Assembly (NCBI GenBank): GCA_034440615.1
Contig: JAOTOM010003829.1
Coordinates: forward strand, 121,001 to 185,000
Length of the DNA stretch: 64,000 nt
Direction of reading: 5' to 3'
DNA from: Ashinkailepas kermadecensis
Taxonomy: Eukaryota; Arthropoda; Thecostraca; Neolepadidae
Position 1 is the first letter of the stretch. Every line of letters begins with the position of its first letter. Made by a program: the position numbers and the translations under genes. Shown piece by piece: positions 10,759 through 23,610 of the stretch. The notes under the pieces were generated by a model that was not told where the DNA came from, ran no database searches, and saw only the letters and a list, made by a program, of their open reading frames with translations.

Positions 10759-13690
10759 ACACCTGGTGCACCTTAGAATGTTCGCCGCTTGAAACGAAAT
10801 GCTACAACTACATCATGTGGCACCCGGTTGAAACGGAATGTAAACGCTTATTTTGAGGGCCAGCAATGCAAAGCAAAATAGCTGAAAGGTGACAACACAC
10901 AGTACCTCATAAAATCATAGTGTTCAGACTTAAGAGCCACAAGGGCCCATCCTGAATTAAATTCGATGATTAGTTATCTTCTTCCCACGTTTTTTGGTGG
11001 CTAAGAAATCAGGATACCCTCTGAGCTTTGATTCACCTCAGCTCTTTGGTTCAATGCGCTCCCAGATTGGCTACCGAACAGAGGTCCTCGTTAGGTGTTC
11101 GCCTTTGAACCCTTTGCGTTTTTCTTCGTCGACGGATGTATGTAGGGCTCCAACCAATTATTGTAATGGGACCGGCACATTTTTGGCGACACCGGCAATT
11201 TTTTAAAGAGTTTTGTTGCCTTTGTTGTGCACCGACGATATTTGTTTAGGTATGGACGCGTTTTCGCAGACCCCGACGTGTTTATCTCGTGCCCGGTCTT
11301 TTTGTCCTTTTCTACGACCATGTCGACTTTTGAGGGCCCCAGCCTGTTTTTGAGGCCCCTATACGGTCTCAAGGCCCCGGTGTGCTTTGAAACCACATTG
11401 TATATTTTTTACCTCCCGGGGTGTTTATTTAGAGTTGCATCGCACGTTTTAAGGCGCTGCCGCTGTTTAACCAAACTCGGTACGCTTTGGAGGGCCCGGT
11501 GCATTTTCGGCCTCCAGTTGTGCTCTTCGGGTCCCGTTGTGTTTATTTGTGGCTCCTCGCTCACATTTGTGGGACCCCAGCACAACATTGGTGGCTCCAG
11601 TATACTTTCTCGGTGTCCCGGTGCGACTTTCCGGGCCCAGGCGCGTGGTTCTGGGGGGACCCGACGCCAGTTTTCTGGGCTCGACGCAATTTTTGGTGAC
11701 TTCTTCTGAGTCATGCAAAGTTCGAGCCACGGCCTGATCTTTCGGGCCTCCGGCGACATTTTTGGTGTCCCGTCGCGATTTTCCGAGCTTCGATACGCTT
11801 TTTTCGGTGCCGTACACGATTTTATGGCATCTGGTGATATGTTTGGGATAAGGAGCGATTCTTCTCGCTCGGACATTTATTTTTTGGGAATCTCTCTATT
11901 TTGGAGGTCTCCGGCTTGATTCTTGTGGGGTTCCCTATGCGATTTTTGGGTCACGCTGTGCTTATTTTGGGTCATCGACGCAATTTCTTCGGAGCCCCGA
12001 GGGGATTTTCTTCACACCCGACCAGAATTTATGGGACTACCGATATAAATTTTGAGTCCCAAGCGCGATAGTTGGGGGGCTTGGCGCTAGTTCGCGGGGC
12101 CCATCTGGGTCACAGCGCGATTTGGGCGTTCCCTGCGCAAATTTTGGGCCTCTGTGCGAGTTTTCTGGTGTCCGCTGTATATATTTAGAACCCCTAATTT
12201 TGTTGGGGCCCGACGCGAATTAATGAGACCCAGAACCATTTTTAGGGACCCCTGCGCGATTTTCGGGAGCCTACCCCTTCAGGAGGGGGGGCGATTTTCC
12301 TCCTTGGTATGCCACTGCGGCTGCTCAACGAGTTTTTTTTCTTCAGCCGATGGCACCCTTCAGAGTAGAAAATCCCCTTCGGAGAGCTTTCTTTTGGAAC
12401 CTGCTCTGAATTTTCCGGTGCTCGGGTCGACTCGATGGAGTCCCCTTGTGATTTTTTTGTGATCGACTTCTATTTTTTTTGTAAGCCTCATGCGCGATAT
12501 TTTTAGGCACCAGTACGATTCTTCGGGCTCCCGGTGCATTTTTCGGTGCTCCAACGCGCTTCATTTCCGGGTCCCACGCGTTTTTGGGGTCTTTAGCGCA
12601 ATTTTGTGTGGCCGAGAAGTAACATTCCGGGTAGGAATTAATTTTTGGGAAGCCAGCTGCGACTTATAGGGTTCCGGCGCGACGTTTTGGGCCCCTAGTG
12701 TGACTTTCAAGGGCAGAGGCGCGATGATTTTGGGTCTCAGTACTATTTTTGGACCCTGTCGTCATTTGTTGGGATGCTTATGGCGAGTTTTAGTGGCTTC
12801 GACACGTCTTTGGGGGCCCAGCACTTTTTTTGTTTCTTTTGGAGCGATCGCCTGGACCCCGGAGTGATTTTCCATGTCCGGATTGTTTTTTTTTCGTTGC
12901 CCGGATTCATTTATTGGGTGTTCCCGATGAGACTTTTGGGGTCCCGATGCGACCGGTCGAGCTCCTAGCATGATTTTCAGGGACCCGGGCGCGACTTGTT
13001 GGTACCTTCAGGCTCAGCCGGATTTTCAGGGGCCCCGGCCGAACCTTTTGGAGTCCCCGTTGTGATTTTCAAGAAACCCGGCACGACTTTTTCGGCCCCA
13101 GCGTGATTTTCGGGGGACCAGGCACAAACGTTTGAGGCCCCCACCGTTATTTTGCAAGGACCACGGCACGACGTTTTTGTACTCCCAGCATTCTTTTCAG
13201 GAGCCCCGGTCCGACTTCTTAGGGGCCCCAGCGCGATTATCAGGGGCCTCGGTCCGACCTTTTGGGACCCAACGTGACTTTGAGGGCACAGCCAGTATTT
13301 TTGGGGCCGAGCGTCATTTTCGGGGGCCACGACCCAACCTTTTGAGGCCTTAGCGTGATTTTCGAAGGCCCTGGCGCGATTTTTTGGGGCCCCAGCGTTA
13401 TTTTCAGTGGCCTCAGTCCCACTTTTTGGAGGCCCCAGTGTCATTTTTTTAGGGTCCTGGAACAATTTTGTGACCCCCAGCGTCATTTTCAGGGGCACTG
13501 CGTAACTTTCTTGGGGGACCCGAATGTTATTTTTGTAGACCGCGGTGCGATTTTGGGTTGGGGGCACCAGCAGGATTTCTAGGGAGTCTGGCAGTATTTT
13601 TTGGAAATCCGGCGCGATTCTCGGGGGCCCACAACATCTCAGGGGGACTGCCCCAATGTCTCCCTTCGGTACGCCTTGACCCAATGATTT
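10759..13690 (+). repeat. Dispersed repeat copy A, degenerate GATTTT..GGGGCCC satellite
   Basis: 10759-12200 is collinear with 47507-49960. From about 11,160 it consists of degenerate 25-35-bp units of the kind 'gcgcgattttTGGGGcccc'. The 235-codon minus frame at 12977-13684 simply reads these units (KIT.GP..-like repeats) and is not regarded as a gene. Confidence 0.85.
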
Positions 13691-14145
13691 TATAGCTTAA
13701 CAATGACGTTTATAGAGTACATCGCAGAAAATCGACTTTCCTACGCCCATTTAACTGCTTGCACCACAAGTAGTGTTTAGAAACATATACTCTGCAATTG
13801 GCCTAAATTCATCCCATTATCTTCGGGGTTCTTAAATCTCAGCCTGAACGTCACATCACTGGACGATGAAAGGCCTTGATATTGGTGTTAGTACTTTTAA
13901 TCCAAATATCTTCATTGGATGGATTCTGGGATCAGAGTCTTTGCTAAGCAGAGATTGTTACATAGACCATGAGCGCACCATCTGACCGAACCATTTCTGT
14001 TGAACGACATAATTTGAATTAAATGTTTAACGTGCTGTCAATGCCACTGCGTAGCTACCCAGGTAAAGATCCACTTGGGTCAGTTGCCATGTTCGTCATG
14101 TGCCTTCTCAGGGCACATGATAAGCATCACTCGCCATTCGTCACA

Positions 14146-14250
14146 TCATCACTCTTCATATCACTCGTCATGTGACCTTGTCAGGTCGCATCACGAGCGT
14201 CGAATCCTCTGGGGGATTCTGAGATTCTCGGTGGCGTTCTGCACTTGAAG
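14146..14250 (+). repeat. Short dispersed repeat shared with 49012-49115
   Basis: Both copies contain 'catgtgaccttgtcaggtcg' and 'gattctgagattct' followed by 'cacttgaag'. Confidence 0.8.
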
Positions 14251-14603
14251 ATGTAATAACAGGGTGTGGATTTCATTATTGCATCTATGCTACCATAGCA
14301 AATGATGGAACTAAGTGTTTTGCTATGTTGGATGCCAGCACCGACAATACCCAGACATCTCACTCAAAAGGTTGGATATCTGTGTTCTGCACCGAATCGT
14401 GAAAATCCATTGAAATGTGAAATTTTTAGGTTCTATTCCATACTGCAATCATGCAGTGGATGGATGTGACAGTACTTTTTATGCTTTAATAATCAAAACA
14501 CGTGTACATATATGTTAAAGTATATGGCAGCTAGAACCAATGCCATATATAATATGTAATATCAAGGCAAGAAACTTGCACTTCCAAATTGTATGTCTTA
14601 ACT

Positions 14604-15507
14604 TGATTGAAAGTAAAATAAGGTGAAACGTTTTGGCCCACATTTGCAAGGAATGCTGTGCTTTTAATAAAATTAGATATATTAGATCTGAAACTTTTCG
14701 ATCATGGATCATTTTCAAGAGTGACAATATTTTGTACACATCAATTCATGACAAAAATCATACACTGAAATCACGCTCCGAATTCGAATCGCATCCTCCC
14801 ATATGTTGTCGCCTGAACAAGAAATCACCTTCACATCTCGCATGCACTAAGATCAACATACACGGTATGCACATTTCCCAATATCATACATCACACGGAT
14901 CTCACAATTTCTGCAATCGCCGCCCCTATCGCTCTCTCGTCCCTTACCCCTCAAATCGCACTACACTGACGCTCCCTCTCCCCCTCTCTCTCAAACTACA
15001 CTAACTCTCTCTCTCTCACTCAAAAGGTTGGATATCTGTGTTCTGCACCGAACTGTGAAAATCCATTGAAATGTGAAATTTTTAGGTTCTATTCCATACT
15101 GCAATCATGCAGTGGAGAGAGAGGGGGAGAGGGAGCGTCAGTGTAGTGCGATTTGAGGGGTAAGGGACGAGAGAGTGATAGGGGCGGCGATTGCAGAAAT
15201 TGTGAGATCCGTGTGATGTATGATATTGGGAAATGTGCATACCGTGTATGTTGATCTTAGTGCATGCGAGATGTGAAGGTGATTTCTTGTTGAGGCGACA
15301 AAATATGCGAGGATGCGATTCGAATTCGGAGCGTGATTTCAGTGTATGATTTTTGTCATGAATTGATGTGTACAAAATATTGTCACTCTTGAAAATGATC
15401 CATGATCGAAAAGTTTGAGATCTAATATATCTAATTTGTATTAATAAAAGCACAGCATTCCTTGTCAATGTGGGCCAACACGTTTCACCTTATTTTACTT
15501 TCAATCA
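14604..15507. repeat. Large hairpin: about 390-bp arms, 122-bp loop
   Basis: Arms 14604-14992 and 15115-15507 are reverse complements with only a few differences (estimated 97% by eye). The loop (15017-15114) is a direct copy of the left flank (about 14362-14461). The arms carry CT-rich ends and no coding sequence of recognisable family; open frames 14633-15004 (+) and 15082-15468 (-) are the same arm read twice. Confidence 0.95.
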
Positions 15508-15509
15508 TG

Positions 15510-17029
15510 GCAAGCAAGGAAATCGTCCATTTCTTCTCACAATTAAATGTCTTAATTTGATTGTGCTGTTACTGCCTTCAGCTTTCATAATGTTATACTG
15601 TAGATAATATTAATGAAATCGATGTTAAACATGTCAACAGTCAAAGAACCACAGTGAAGCTCTAGTATGAAAGTATCTTGGTACTGACTGGCAAATTATC
15701 TACTTTATAGTCTTTTCATAACATAATATAAGGTGTGAATATCCAAACAAATGTTGCATTACATCAACTCCTGAATTAGTTGTGTTGTTGTAAGGCCATG
15801 TCAAAGTGTGCATGAGTTAACAAATGAAGGGCTATGATGTGATATGTGTAACTTTTACTTAATTATTGATTTCAAGGAAGTTTTCCACATATTCAAATGT
15901 GTATGCTGCATTTTAGGAAACTTAAATGTCTCAAAAGTGTGTGTGGGGGGGGGGGGGAAGCGGCAGCTACCATTGTTGGCCCTCCCACTTTAAAAAAGTG
16001 GGGGGCCATGGCACCCCTGCCCCCCCCCCACACAAACTTTTTGGGATGGGCCCGTGAGAACAGGGAGTTCCGAGAGCCAGTCCCTATAGGGCCGGCGATG
16101 GTTGTGAGTAATACTGAGTTCAGTGCTAGAATGTACTTGATAGCCAAAAAGGCTGACGAGGACAGGGAGGTGCCCTTCGGGGTTGAAAAGGATCCCTGAG
16201 AAATAGAGAACTGGATTTGGATTCCACTGAGGTTTGGAAGGAACCCCAAGGAATGAACAAGGCCACCTGTAAGGGTTTACAGGAGTTCACAGAGCTGGCG
16301 ATGTTTGTTGGAAATTATGAGGTCTGTCTCAGACCTGGACTCTCTTCAAAGCTCGACAGATTTATCAAGGACTGGGAAGAGCACATACAAACTAGGGGCC
16401 ATGAGAGGTGAAGAGAGCCACTGACTGACAGAGGTCTGCCTGAAGGCAGAGATACCCTTAACAAGGAACGAAATGGGCGAGGCTCGTCTGAGTGCTCTTG
16501 CTGGTGCATCCACGCTAGCGCATCCACCCTGAAAAGTGGTGTCACATGCTGCAATACCAAACTATTTTTGAAGGACAAAAACGCCGTTACCAGGCAACGT
16601 CCAGAACGACGATGGCGGCTGTCCCAGTTCTCATGGTGATCCCAGTATTCACCGCCTTTCAGCGGCGGCGGCCACCATGGTCGTCCCAGCAGCTACAACC
16701 GTACCAGCGACCGCAGCTTCCACAGCAGCCGCGGCCACTGCGACAGCTGAGCAATTCTTCCAGATATTCAAAGATTGGGGAGAGTGCGACGATGACACCA
16801 TCACCCGTACTTGATAACGCTCTTTTTCGGCAGAGTACGTTTATTAGAGTACCTTTCACCCGTATGAGAACGAAACAAATGGATATAGCCGATGCACTTG
16901 ACAGTTGACGATTAGGTGCAGGACAGCAGACCGGACAGGGCTGGTTTTGATGGGCAGCATGGCGCCGCCTGTCGATGGACGGCGACGTTCTCGTTAGGCT
17001 CGTGGTCACGTCGGTCTATGAGCAGCCGC
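15510..17029. other. Stretch without a recognised gene
   Basis: Holds a G13/C10 inverted pair around 15948-16034, probably a transposon end. A frame at 16030-16198 (GWARENREFREP...) and another at 16676-16813 with a GCCACCATGG start context are open but match no family I recognise. Confidence 0.4.
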
Positions 17030-17330
17030 AGGTGTTCATATTTGCCAAAGTACATATCTTCCAACGTTCATAACTTCAAAATTCGAACTTGCTTTCAAAA
17101 ATTGGAAGTGAACCGCAACAACAGCCCAGGTAGACTATTGTATTTTCCCGAGCTCGGATTTTGCAAAGTTCATGACTTCCAACAGTCCCGTTAGGAGCCT
17201 AACTCACCCTAACATAACCAACCTTCCAATTTTATAAGTTATCCTCCAATTTCTTGAAGTTAGCTTCTAATTAGGAAGTTATGAACGTCGGAAGATATTA
17301 ACTTGCTAAAATATGAACTTCTCCGAGTGC
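17030..17330. repeat. TTCCAA/TTGGAA-rich dispersed repeat, copy 2
   Basis: Collinear with 8065-8310 ('aggtgttcatatttgccaaa', 'aaaaattggaagt'). Confidence 0.65.
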
Positions 17331-19490
17331 ATCTCGGCTTATGTCCTGTCAGAATTCAGCCGAGCATACGCAATGCAACTGCACATGTCCAACTACCAAA
17401 TTGACAAAAAGTACTTAGTGAACCTGGCATACCACACCCTTCCAACCACGCATTCTCCTCTGCTGAAGGGGAGTTATATTCACCGTTAGTTATTGTTTCC
17501 AGAATATATCTAAAGGTCTACCAATGATGCAGGAAGCAACATTTTTTTCTCACCAAAATGAGTAGCCAAATCCAAGATAACGACAAATCAGCATAGGGAA
17601 GAAACGGTAGCTATTTTGTTGTGCTGTTCACGTGACTGAACCGATATGATCCCTCCGCTCAGCAGCCTCCTAAACGCATCGATATGACAGTAACCACGTG
17701 ACCCGGAACGGTAGGTGCGACGAGTGCATTCCTAGTGTGCAGACGCAGTGCAGCCACCTCACATGGCGGCGAGTCTTGGGCTCTGATCGGGACCAGTGCA
17801 GGTCAAGGTCCCAGCTCCACTCAACAAAGCCTGACACAGATCGACGGCTTTCTCATCCGGGCCTACATTTAAAAGGTAAAACTAAATTAATTAGTCGACT
17901 AGTTTATGAAGAAACCGTCGTCATGTTTCTCGAATACATAACGTCAGATGTAACAGTGCAGCTGTACTCATCTTAGTTCTTAATATCAAAACAAAATCCG
18001 GGAAATTTTCCCTACAATATGCACTGAAGGCTGCAATGACCAGGCTTTCTAAAAACAAGATTAGAAAAAGCTTACTACTGCAGATACTGCAGACGTCACA
18101 CATAAGCAAGATGGTCCGTCATTTTTGGGTAATGGCTATGTTTCAAAAGGGCACCAAATTGTTGGCATACGGCATAAACGGCCACTGACAAACACCAATA
18201 CTGCAACGAGTTGAGAGCACTATCCCGACTATCTCCAGCCTACATATGACCCAGTGACAACATATGGCACACACTAGTTTTTACGCACACTGCACGGTTG
18301 CCAGCTAACCACAACATCGGATTTACAAACCGAACATTTAAACACCGACTGGGCGTTGCACGACTTGAGGGAGTTGCTTTTTGTGTTCAAGTGATGTCGA
18401 GATCGAACCACACCAGTTTACTACGCCACACGTGGTATGTGTGTCCCGCTCAGAATGTCACATGTGGATGGGGCGCGTTCGCAGCCGCGCATCTAAACCA
18501 GCACACCACCGGCGCAATGTAAACATGTTCTAAAGTCGGCCACACCTACCACACACACGAAAAGCCCGCCAGCAGCTGATGTGACACACTCAGCCACACC
18601 TCTGGACAACAATATCAGTTTGATCCCCGCAAGATGGTGCATCACCGGCTGCGCACCAACAGTTACATCTGTCACAATCTTGACCGTATGCATGATTGCA
18701 CAGCCAATATCAACGAAACAACGCCGGGCATCGCGCGCCTCCGCGGCACGCGTGGCGTATCAAAATACCGATATATTTACAAAAGCGTACAAGACACCAC
18801 GCGCGGGCCGCGCCACGTGAGAGGCACAGCCTACCCTGCGCGCGCACACTATTGCAACAGTGAGCCGGCTGCTGGCGCCGACCGACTCGGCTCCAGCAGA
18901 CACCGAGCACGGTCTGGCGCCGGCGACCGTGTCTCTCCAGTCAGTGCCGATCACGACACGGCGATACCTGCCGGTGTCTCTCCAGTCAGTGCCGATCACG
19001 ACACGGCGATACCTGCCGCTCTGGGGCCGAGAGCGCCAACACTCGTGTGGCACCAGCCGCCACCAGTAGGCGTGGCGAAGGTGGGCTGTCAGTGTCCTCA
19101 GACACAGCGGCGTGCAGCTCAGTCAGACTCCGGCCACCGCCACGCGCCGCCTCCGTTTTGTACAGTGTCGAGATTGAAGCGGGCCCGGCAGTGGTGGTCG
19201 AGCAGAGCTCGGAGCGGCGGCGGCGCTGCCGATGACTACACGGAATCGTGGTGGTCCGAAAGCTGCACACACACACACACACGAGACTGGACTGGACTGG
19301 CCTGGCCTGGCAGTTAGGGCAGCGGTCATACGGGGTCTGGCAGCCGCGACTAGTTGGATTGTCCACGTGCAGACGGCGAGCCACCGTAGGCGGACGTCCC
19401 TCGAAACACTGTCCTATGCAGAATCAGATCTACCCGATCGCCGCTGTGTGTCACTGAAACAGACGGCACACATCGAAACACTGAGACGGA
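17331..19490. other. Mostly unannotated stretch, GC-rich toward the right
   Basis: A 45-bp direct duplication (18929-18973, 18974-19018: 'gtgtctctccagtcagtgcc...') and a (CA)n/(CTGGA)n run at 19264-19313. No supported gene. Confidence 0.5.
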
Positions 19491-21655
19491 CACACACCGA
19501 GACACCGAAACAGACTGCACTGCGCACACCGAGACACTCAAACGGCACACACCGAGACACTGAAGCAGACAGCACACACCGAGACACTGAAACAGACGGC
19601 ATACACCGAGACACTGTAACAGACGGCACGCACCGAGACACTGAAACAGACGGCACATACCGAGACACTGAAACAGACGGCATATACCGAGACACTGAAA
19701 CATACGGCACGCACCGAGACACTGAAAGACGGCACATACCGAGACACTGAAACAGACGGCATACACCGAGACACTGAAACAGACGGCACACACCGAGACA
19801 CCGAAACAGACGGTATACACGGATAAACTGAAACAGACGGCACACACCGAGACACCGAAACAGACGGTATACACGGATACACTGAAACAGACGGCACACA
19901 CCGAGACACTGAAACAGACGGCACACATACACTGAAACAGACGGCACACACCGAGACACCGAAACAGACGGTATACACGGATACACTGAAACAGACGGCA
20001 CACACCGAGACACTGAAACAGACGGCACACACCGAGACACCGAAACAGACGGTATACACGGATACACTGAAACAGACGGCACACACCGAGACACTGAAAC
20101 AGACGGCACATACCGAGACACTGAAACAGACGGCACATACCGAGACACTGAAACAGACGGCACGCACCGAGACACTGAAACAGACGGCACATACCGAGAC
20201 ACTGAAACAGACGGCACATACCGAGACACTGAAACAGACGGCACGCACCGAGACACTGAAACAGACGGCACATACCGAGACACTGAAACAGACGGCATAC
20301 ACCGAGACACTGAAACAGACGGCACGCACCGAGACACTGAAACAGACGGCACATACCGAGACACTGAAATAGACGGCACGAAAACAGACGGCACGCACCG
20401 AGACACTGAAACAGACGGCATATACCGAGACACTGAAACATACGGCACGCACCGAGACACTGAAAGACGGCACATACCGAGACACTGAAACAGACGGCAT
20501 ACACCGAGACACTGAAACAGACGGCACACACCGAGACACCGAAACAGACGGTATACACGGATAAACTGAAACAGACGGCACACACCGAGACACCGAAACA
20601 GACGGTATACACGCATACACTGAAACAGACGGCACACACCGAGACACTGAAACAGACGGCACACACCGAGACACTGAAACAGACGGCACACACCGAGACA
20701 CTGAAACAGACGGCACACACCGAGACACTGAAACAGACGGCACACACCGAGACACTGAAACAGACGGCACACACCGAGACACCGAAACAGACGGTATACA
20801 CGGATACACTGAAACAGACGGCACACACCGAGACACTGAAACAGACGGCACATACCGAGACACTGAAACAGACGGCACGCACCGAGACACTGAAACAGAC
20901 GGCACATACCGAGACACTGAAACAGACGGCACATACCGAAGCACTGAAACAGACGGCACGCACCGAGACACTGAAACAGACGGCACATACCGAGACACTG
21001 AAACAGACGGCATACACCGAGACACTGAAACAGACGGCACGCACCGAGACACTGAAACAGACGGCACATACCGAGACACTGAAACAGACGGCACACACCG
21101 AGACACTGAAACAGACGGCACATACCGAGACACTGAAACAGACGGCACATACCGAGACACTGAAATAGACGACACGCACCGAGACACTGAAACAGACGGA
21201 CGCACGAAATAAAACAAGCACACCGAGACACTGAAACAGACGGCACATACCGAGCCACTGAAACAGACGGCACGCACCGAGACACTGAAACAGACGGCAC
21301 AACGAGACACTGAAACAAGCGCACCGAGACACTGAAACAGACGGCACGCACCGAGACACTGAAACAGACGGCACATACCGAGACACTGAAACAGACGGCA
21401 CGCACCGAGACACTGAAACAGACGGCACGCACCGAGACACTGAAACGGACGGCACATGCCGAGACACTGAAACAGACGGCACGCACCGAGACACTGAAAC
21501 AGACGGCACATACCGAGACACTGAAACAGACGCCATACACCGAGACACTGAAACAGACGGCACATACCGAGACACTGAAACATGCGGCACATACCGAGAC
21601 TCTGAAACATACGGCACGCACCGAGACACTGAAAGACGGCACACACTGAGACACT
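19490..21655. repeat. 27-bp minisatellite, about 80 units
   Basis: The unit is 'ccgagacactgaaacagacg' + 'gcacaca', with variants (cggata.., ..cggtatac). The period of 27 is divisible by three and stop-free, so all three minus frames stay open for 702-777 codons (CRLFQCLGV-type repeats). A block at 19681-19870 recurs at 20419-20610, a 738-bp higher-order repeat. Confidence 0.97.
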
Positions 21656-21684
21656 TGGTTGGTTCCGTGGGGTTTCGAGGCACA

Positions 21685-21745
21685 GACTGGTTGGTTATTT
21701 GGGCTTAGGGGCGCATCTGGTTATGTAATGTTTATAACTAGGATA
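21685..21745 (-). mobile_element. Relic of the second SINE family
   Basis: Plus-strand 'ggttggttatttgggcttaggg' then 'gcgcatctggttatg' matches the tail of the short SINE fragments. A weaker match lies at about 3725-3765. No target duplication was identified for either. Confidence 0.5.
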
Positions 21746-22670
21746 GGGGAACAGCTCAAGAGGATTGCTTTGGTGCGCATCGACTGCGTTGGTTATGCAG
21801 AGCCCATAACTATGGTAGATTAACAGCTTAACATGATTGGTGCCAACAGAAATACGGTAACCTTCGCCGGGCCCGGGGTGGGGGGGGGGGGGTGCTCTTG
21901 AAAGCCTCCTCGCTAACTTCCGATGTATGTGAGGTAGGATAAAATGCAAAATACCGTTAGAAAGCTATGGTCATGAAGAGCCCGAAGCACACCTTACATT
22001 TCTATGTTGACCGATGTAACCAGAGGTTCACAAAATCAGATCACACGTTGTCATCTCAGGTTATCGATTGGTCATCCAATGTCATGTCGCGTGGCATAGG
22101 CTTAACACGGCGCTGAAATCAAAGTCAGGTATGACTACTAGGATCTGCAACATTCTGTATAAGATGACATTGTGTATAATATACTGATACTTGAGCCGAT
22201 CTGATGCCCTTGACCGTTGAGACATATTTTAAACAAGAAAGCTTAGCATATGCACCATATCATATTCTGCGTGAAAAAATACTCCTGAAATTTATTTTCC
22301 CCACTTAAACGGAGCGAACGGGTAGTGCACGGGAAGATGGCTTACCTGATCATGGCAAGAAGGGTTAGCATTGCAGGGATGGATAAAGGACATACAAAGG
22401 GAAGCTGCTACGGTATCGATACTGCAATAGAAAGATATGGAAGAGGCACGCTCCGTTTGGCTCCTTCTCCTTGGACGGCAAGAGTGCTTTATAAGCAGTC
22501 CTAACCGTTCATCGGATCCTTGGAGGACTCAATACCCACCACGGAAAGGTGGTGCCCCGTCGAGGAGATACAGAGCGTTTGATGTGGGCGCAAATATGTT
22601 GATCTAGCAGCTCCATCATCCTGAGCTTACCTGCATTACGTGCACTACATTCCACGACACACAGCGACAC
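21746..22670. other. Stretch with nothing identified
   Basis: Contains a G13 run near 21880 and no supported coding sequence. Confidence 0.5.
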
Positions 22671-22671
22671 T

Positions 22672-23125
22672 TTCGGCCATTCTGAATGTGACATGGGCAT
22701 GAACGGTAAGTCCAGGATTGTTGTGAATGTGACACAGGCATGGACGATCAGACCACGGCTGTTTTGAATGTGACATAGGCATGGACGATCAGACCACGGT
22801 TGTTGTGAATGTGACATGGGCATGAACGGTAAGTCCAGGATTGTTGTGTATGTGACATAGACATGGACAATCAGACCACGGTTGTTTTGAATGTGACATA
22901 GGCATGGACGATCAGACCACGGCTGTTTTGAGTGTGACATAGGCATGGACGATCAGACCACGGTTGTTGTGAATGTGACATAGGCATGGACAATCAGACC
23001 ACGGTTGTTTTGAATGTGACATAGGCATGGACGATCAGACCATGATTGTTGTGAATGCGACATAGGCATGGACGATCAGACCACGGTTGTTGTGAATGTG
23101 ACATGGGCATACACCATCAGACCAC
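22672..23125. repeat. 41-bp tandem array, about 11 units
   Basis: GTGACATAGGCATGGACGAT + CAGACCACGGTTGTTGTGAAT-type units, spaced 41 bp at 22688, 22729 and 22770. The minus frame 22509-22946 is a by-product. Confidence 0.93.
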
Positions 23126-23550
23126 GATTTAAAGCAGGCGAGCGGCACGACACTAAACAATAGTCATCTTCCCGTCCTGCTGATAAAATCCGCAGCTGAC
23201 ATCTTAAGATCCTCCAGCAAAATACTGACTTTCTCTCTCCTAAAGATTGGCTGTGTCCATTGACGTCACTCACAATGTACGCAGTGTATCAATGTACAGG
23301 CAAAAGACTCGGCAATGAACAAAGACACTTATAGGTATACCCCATGTTCACACGTCTTTGTGCCACTCCCTGGAAGCATCTGACAGATACATCAGAACGC
23401 TTTCCAATTCCAGGACATTTTACGTGATCCAACGAACGACGATTGAGATAGCGATACAATGCAATATTTTAAATAGAGATAAAATGTGGGTGCTATGAAC
23501 TAACGTTATCGATTAGTCACGATAGTTTGTGTCACTGTCTAGCAACCAGT

Positions 23551-23599
23551 ACAGTGTGTGTGATTAGGGTTTTAGGGCGCATCGACCATGGTACATTAT
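23551..23599 (-). mobile_element. Short SINE 3'-end fragment, second family
   Basis: 49 bp containing the shared GGTCGATGCGCCCTAAAAC core (minus strand), flanked by TAGCAACCAGT at 23540-23550 and 23600-23610. The tail is diverged compared with the 36.9 kb copy. Confidence 0.65.
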
Positions 23600-23610
23600 T
23601 AGCAACCAGT

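Noticed and set aside
12977..13684. 235-codon minus frame with KIT.GP-like repeats
   Set aside because: Reads the degenerate GATTTT..GGGGCCC units; no matching frame in the second copy of the repeat.
16676..16813. 45-codon frame with a perfect GCCACCATGG context
   Set aside because: Short, Ala/Thr-rich start, no recognisable domain or partner exons; the context alone is not enough.
19350..21683. Minus-strand frames of 777, 746 and 702 codons
   Set aside because: All three arise from one stop-free 27-bp minisatellite; no start context, domain or unique sequence supports a gene.
22672..23125. CRISPR-like array
   Set aside because: 41-bp units are contiguous without unique spacers, in a clearly eukaryotic context.
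23076..23273. Candidate last CP2 exon (KVSILLEDLKM on the minus strand)
   Set aside because: Only a few residues resemble the family C-terminus and the splice phase does not give the expected ending.
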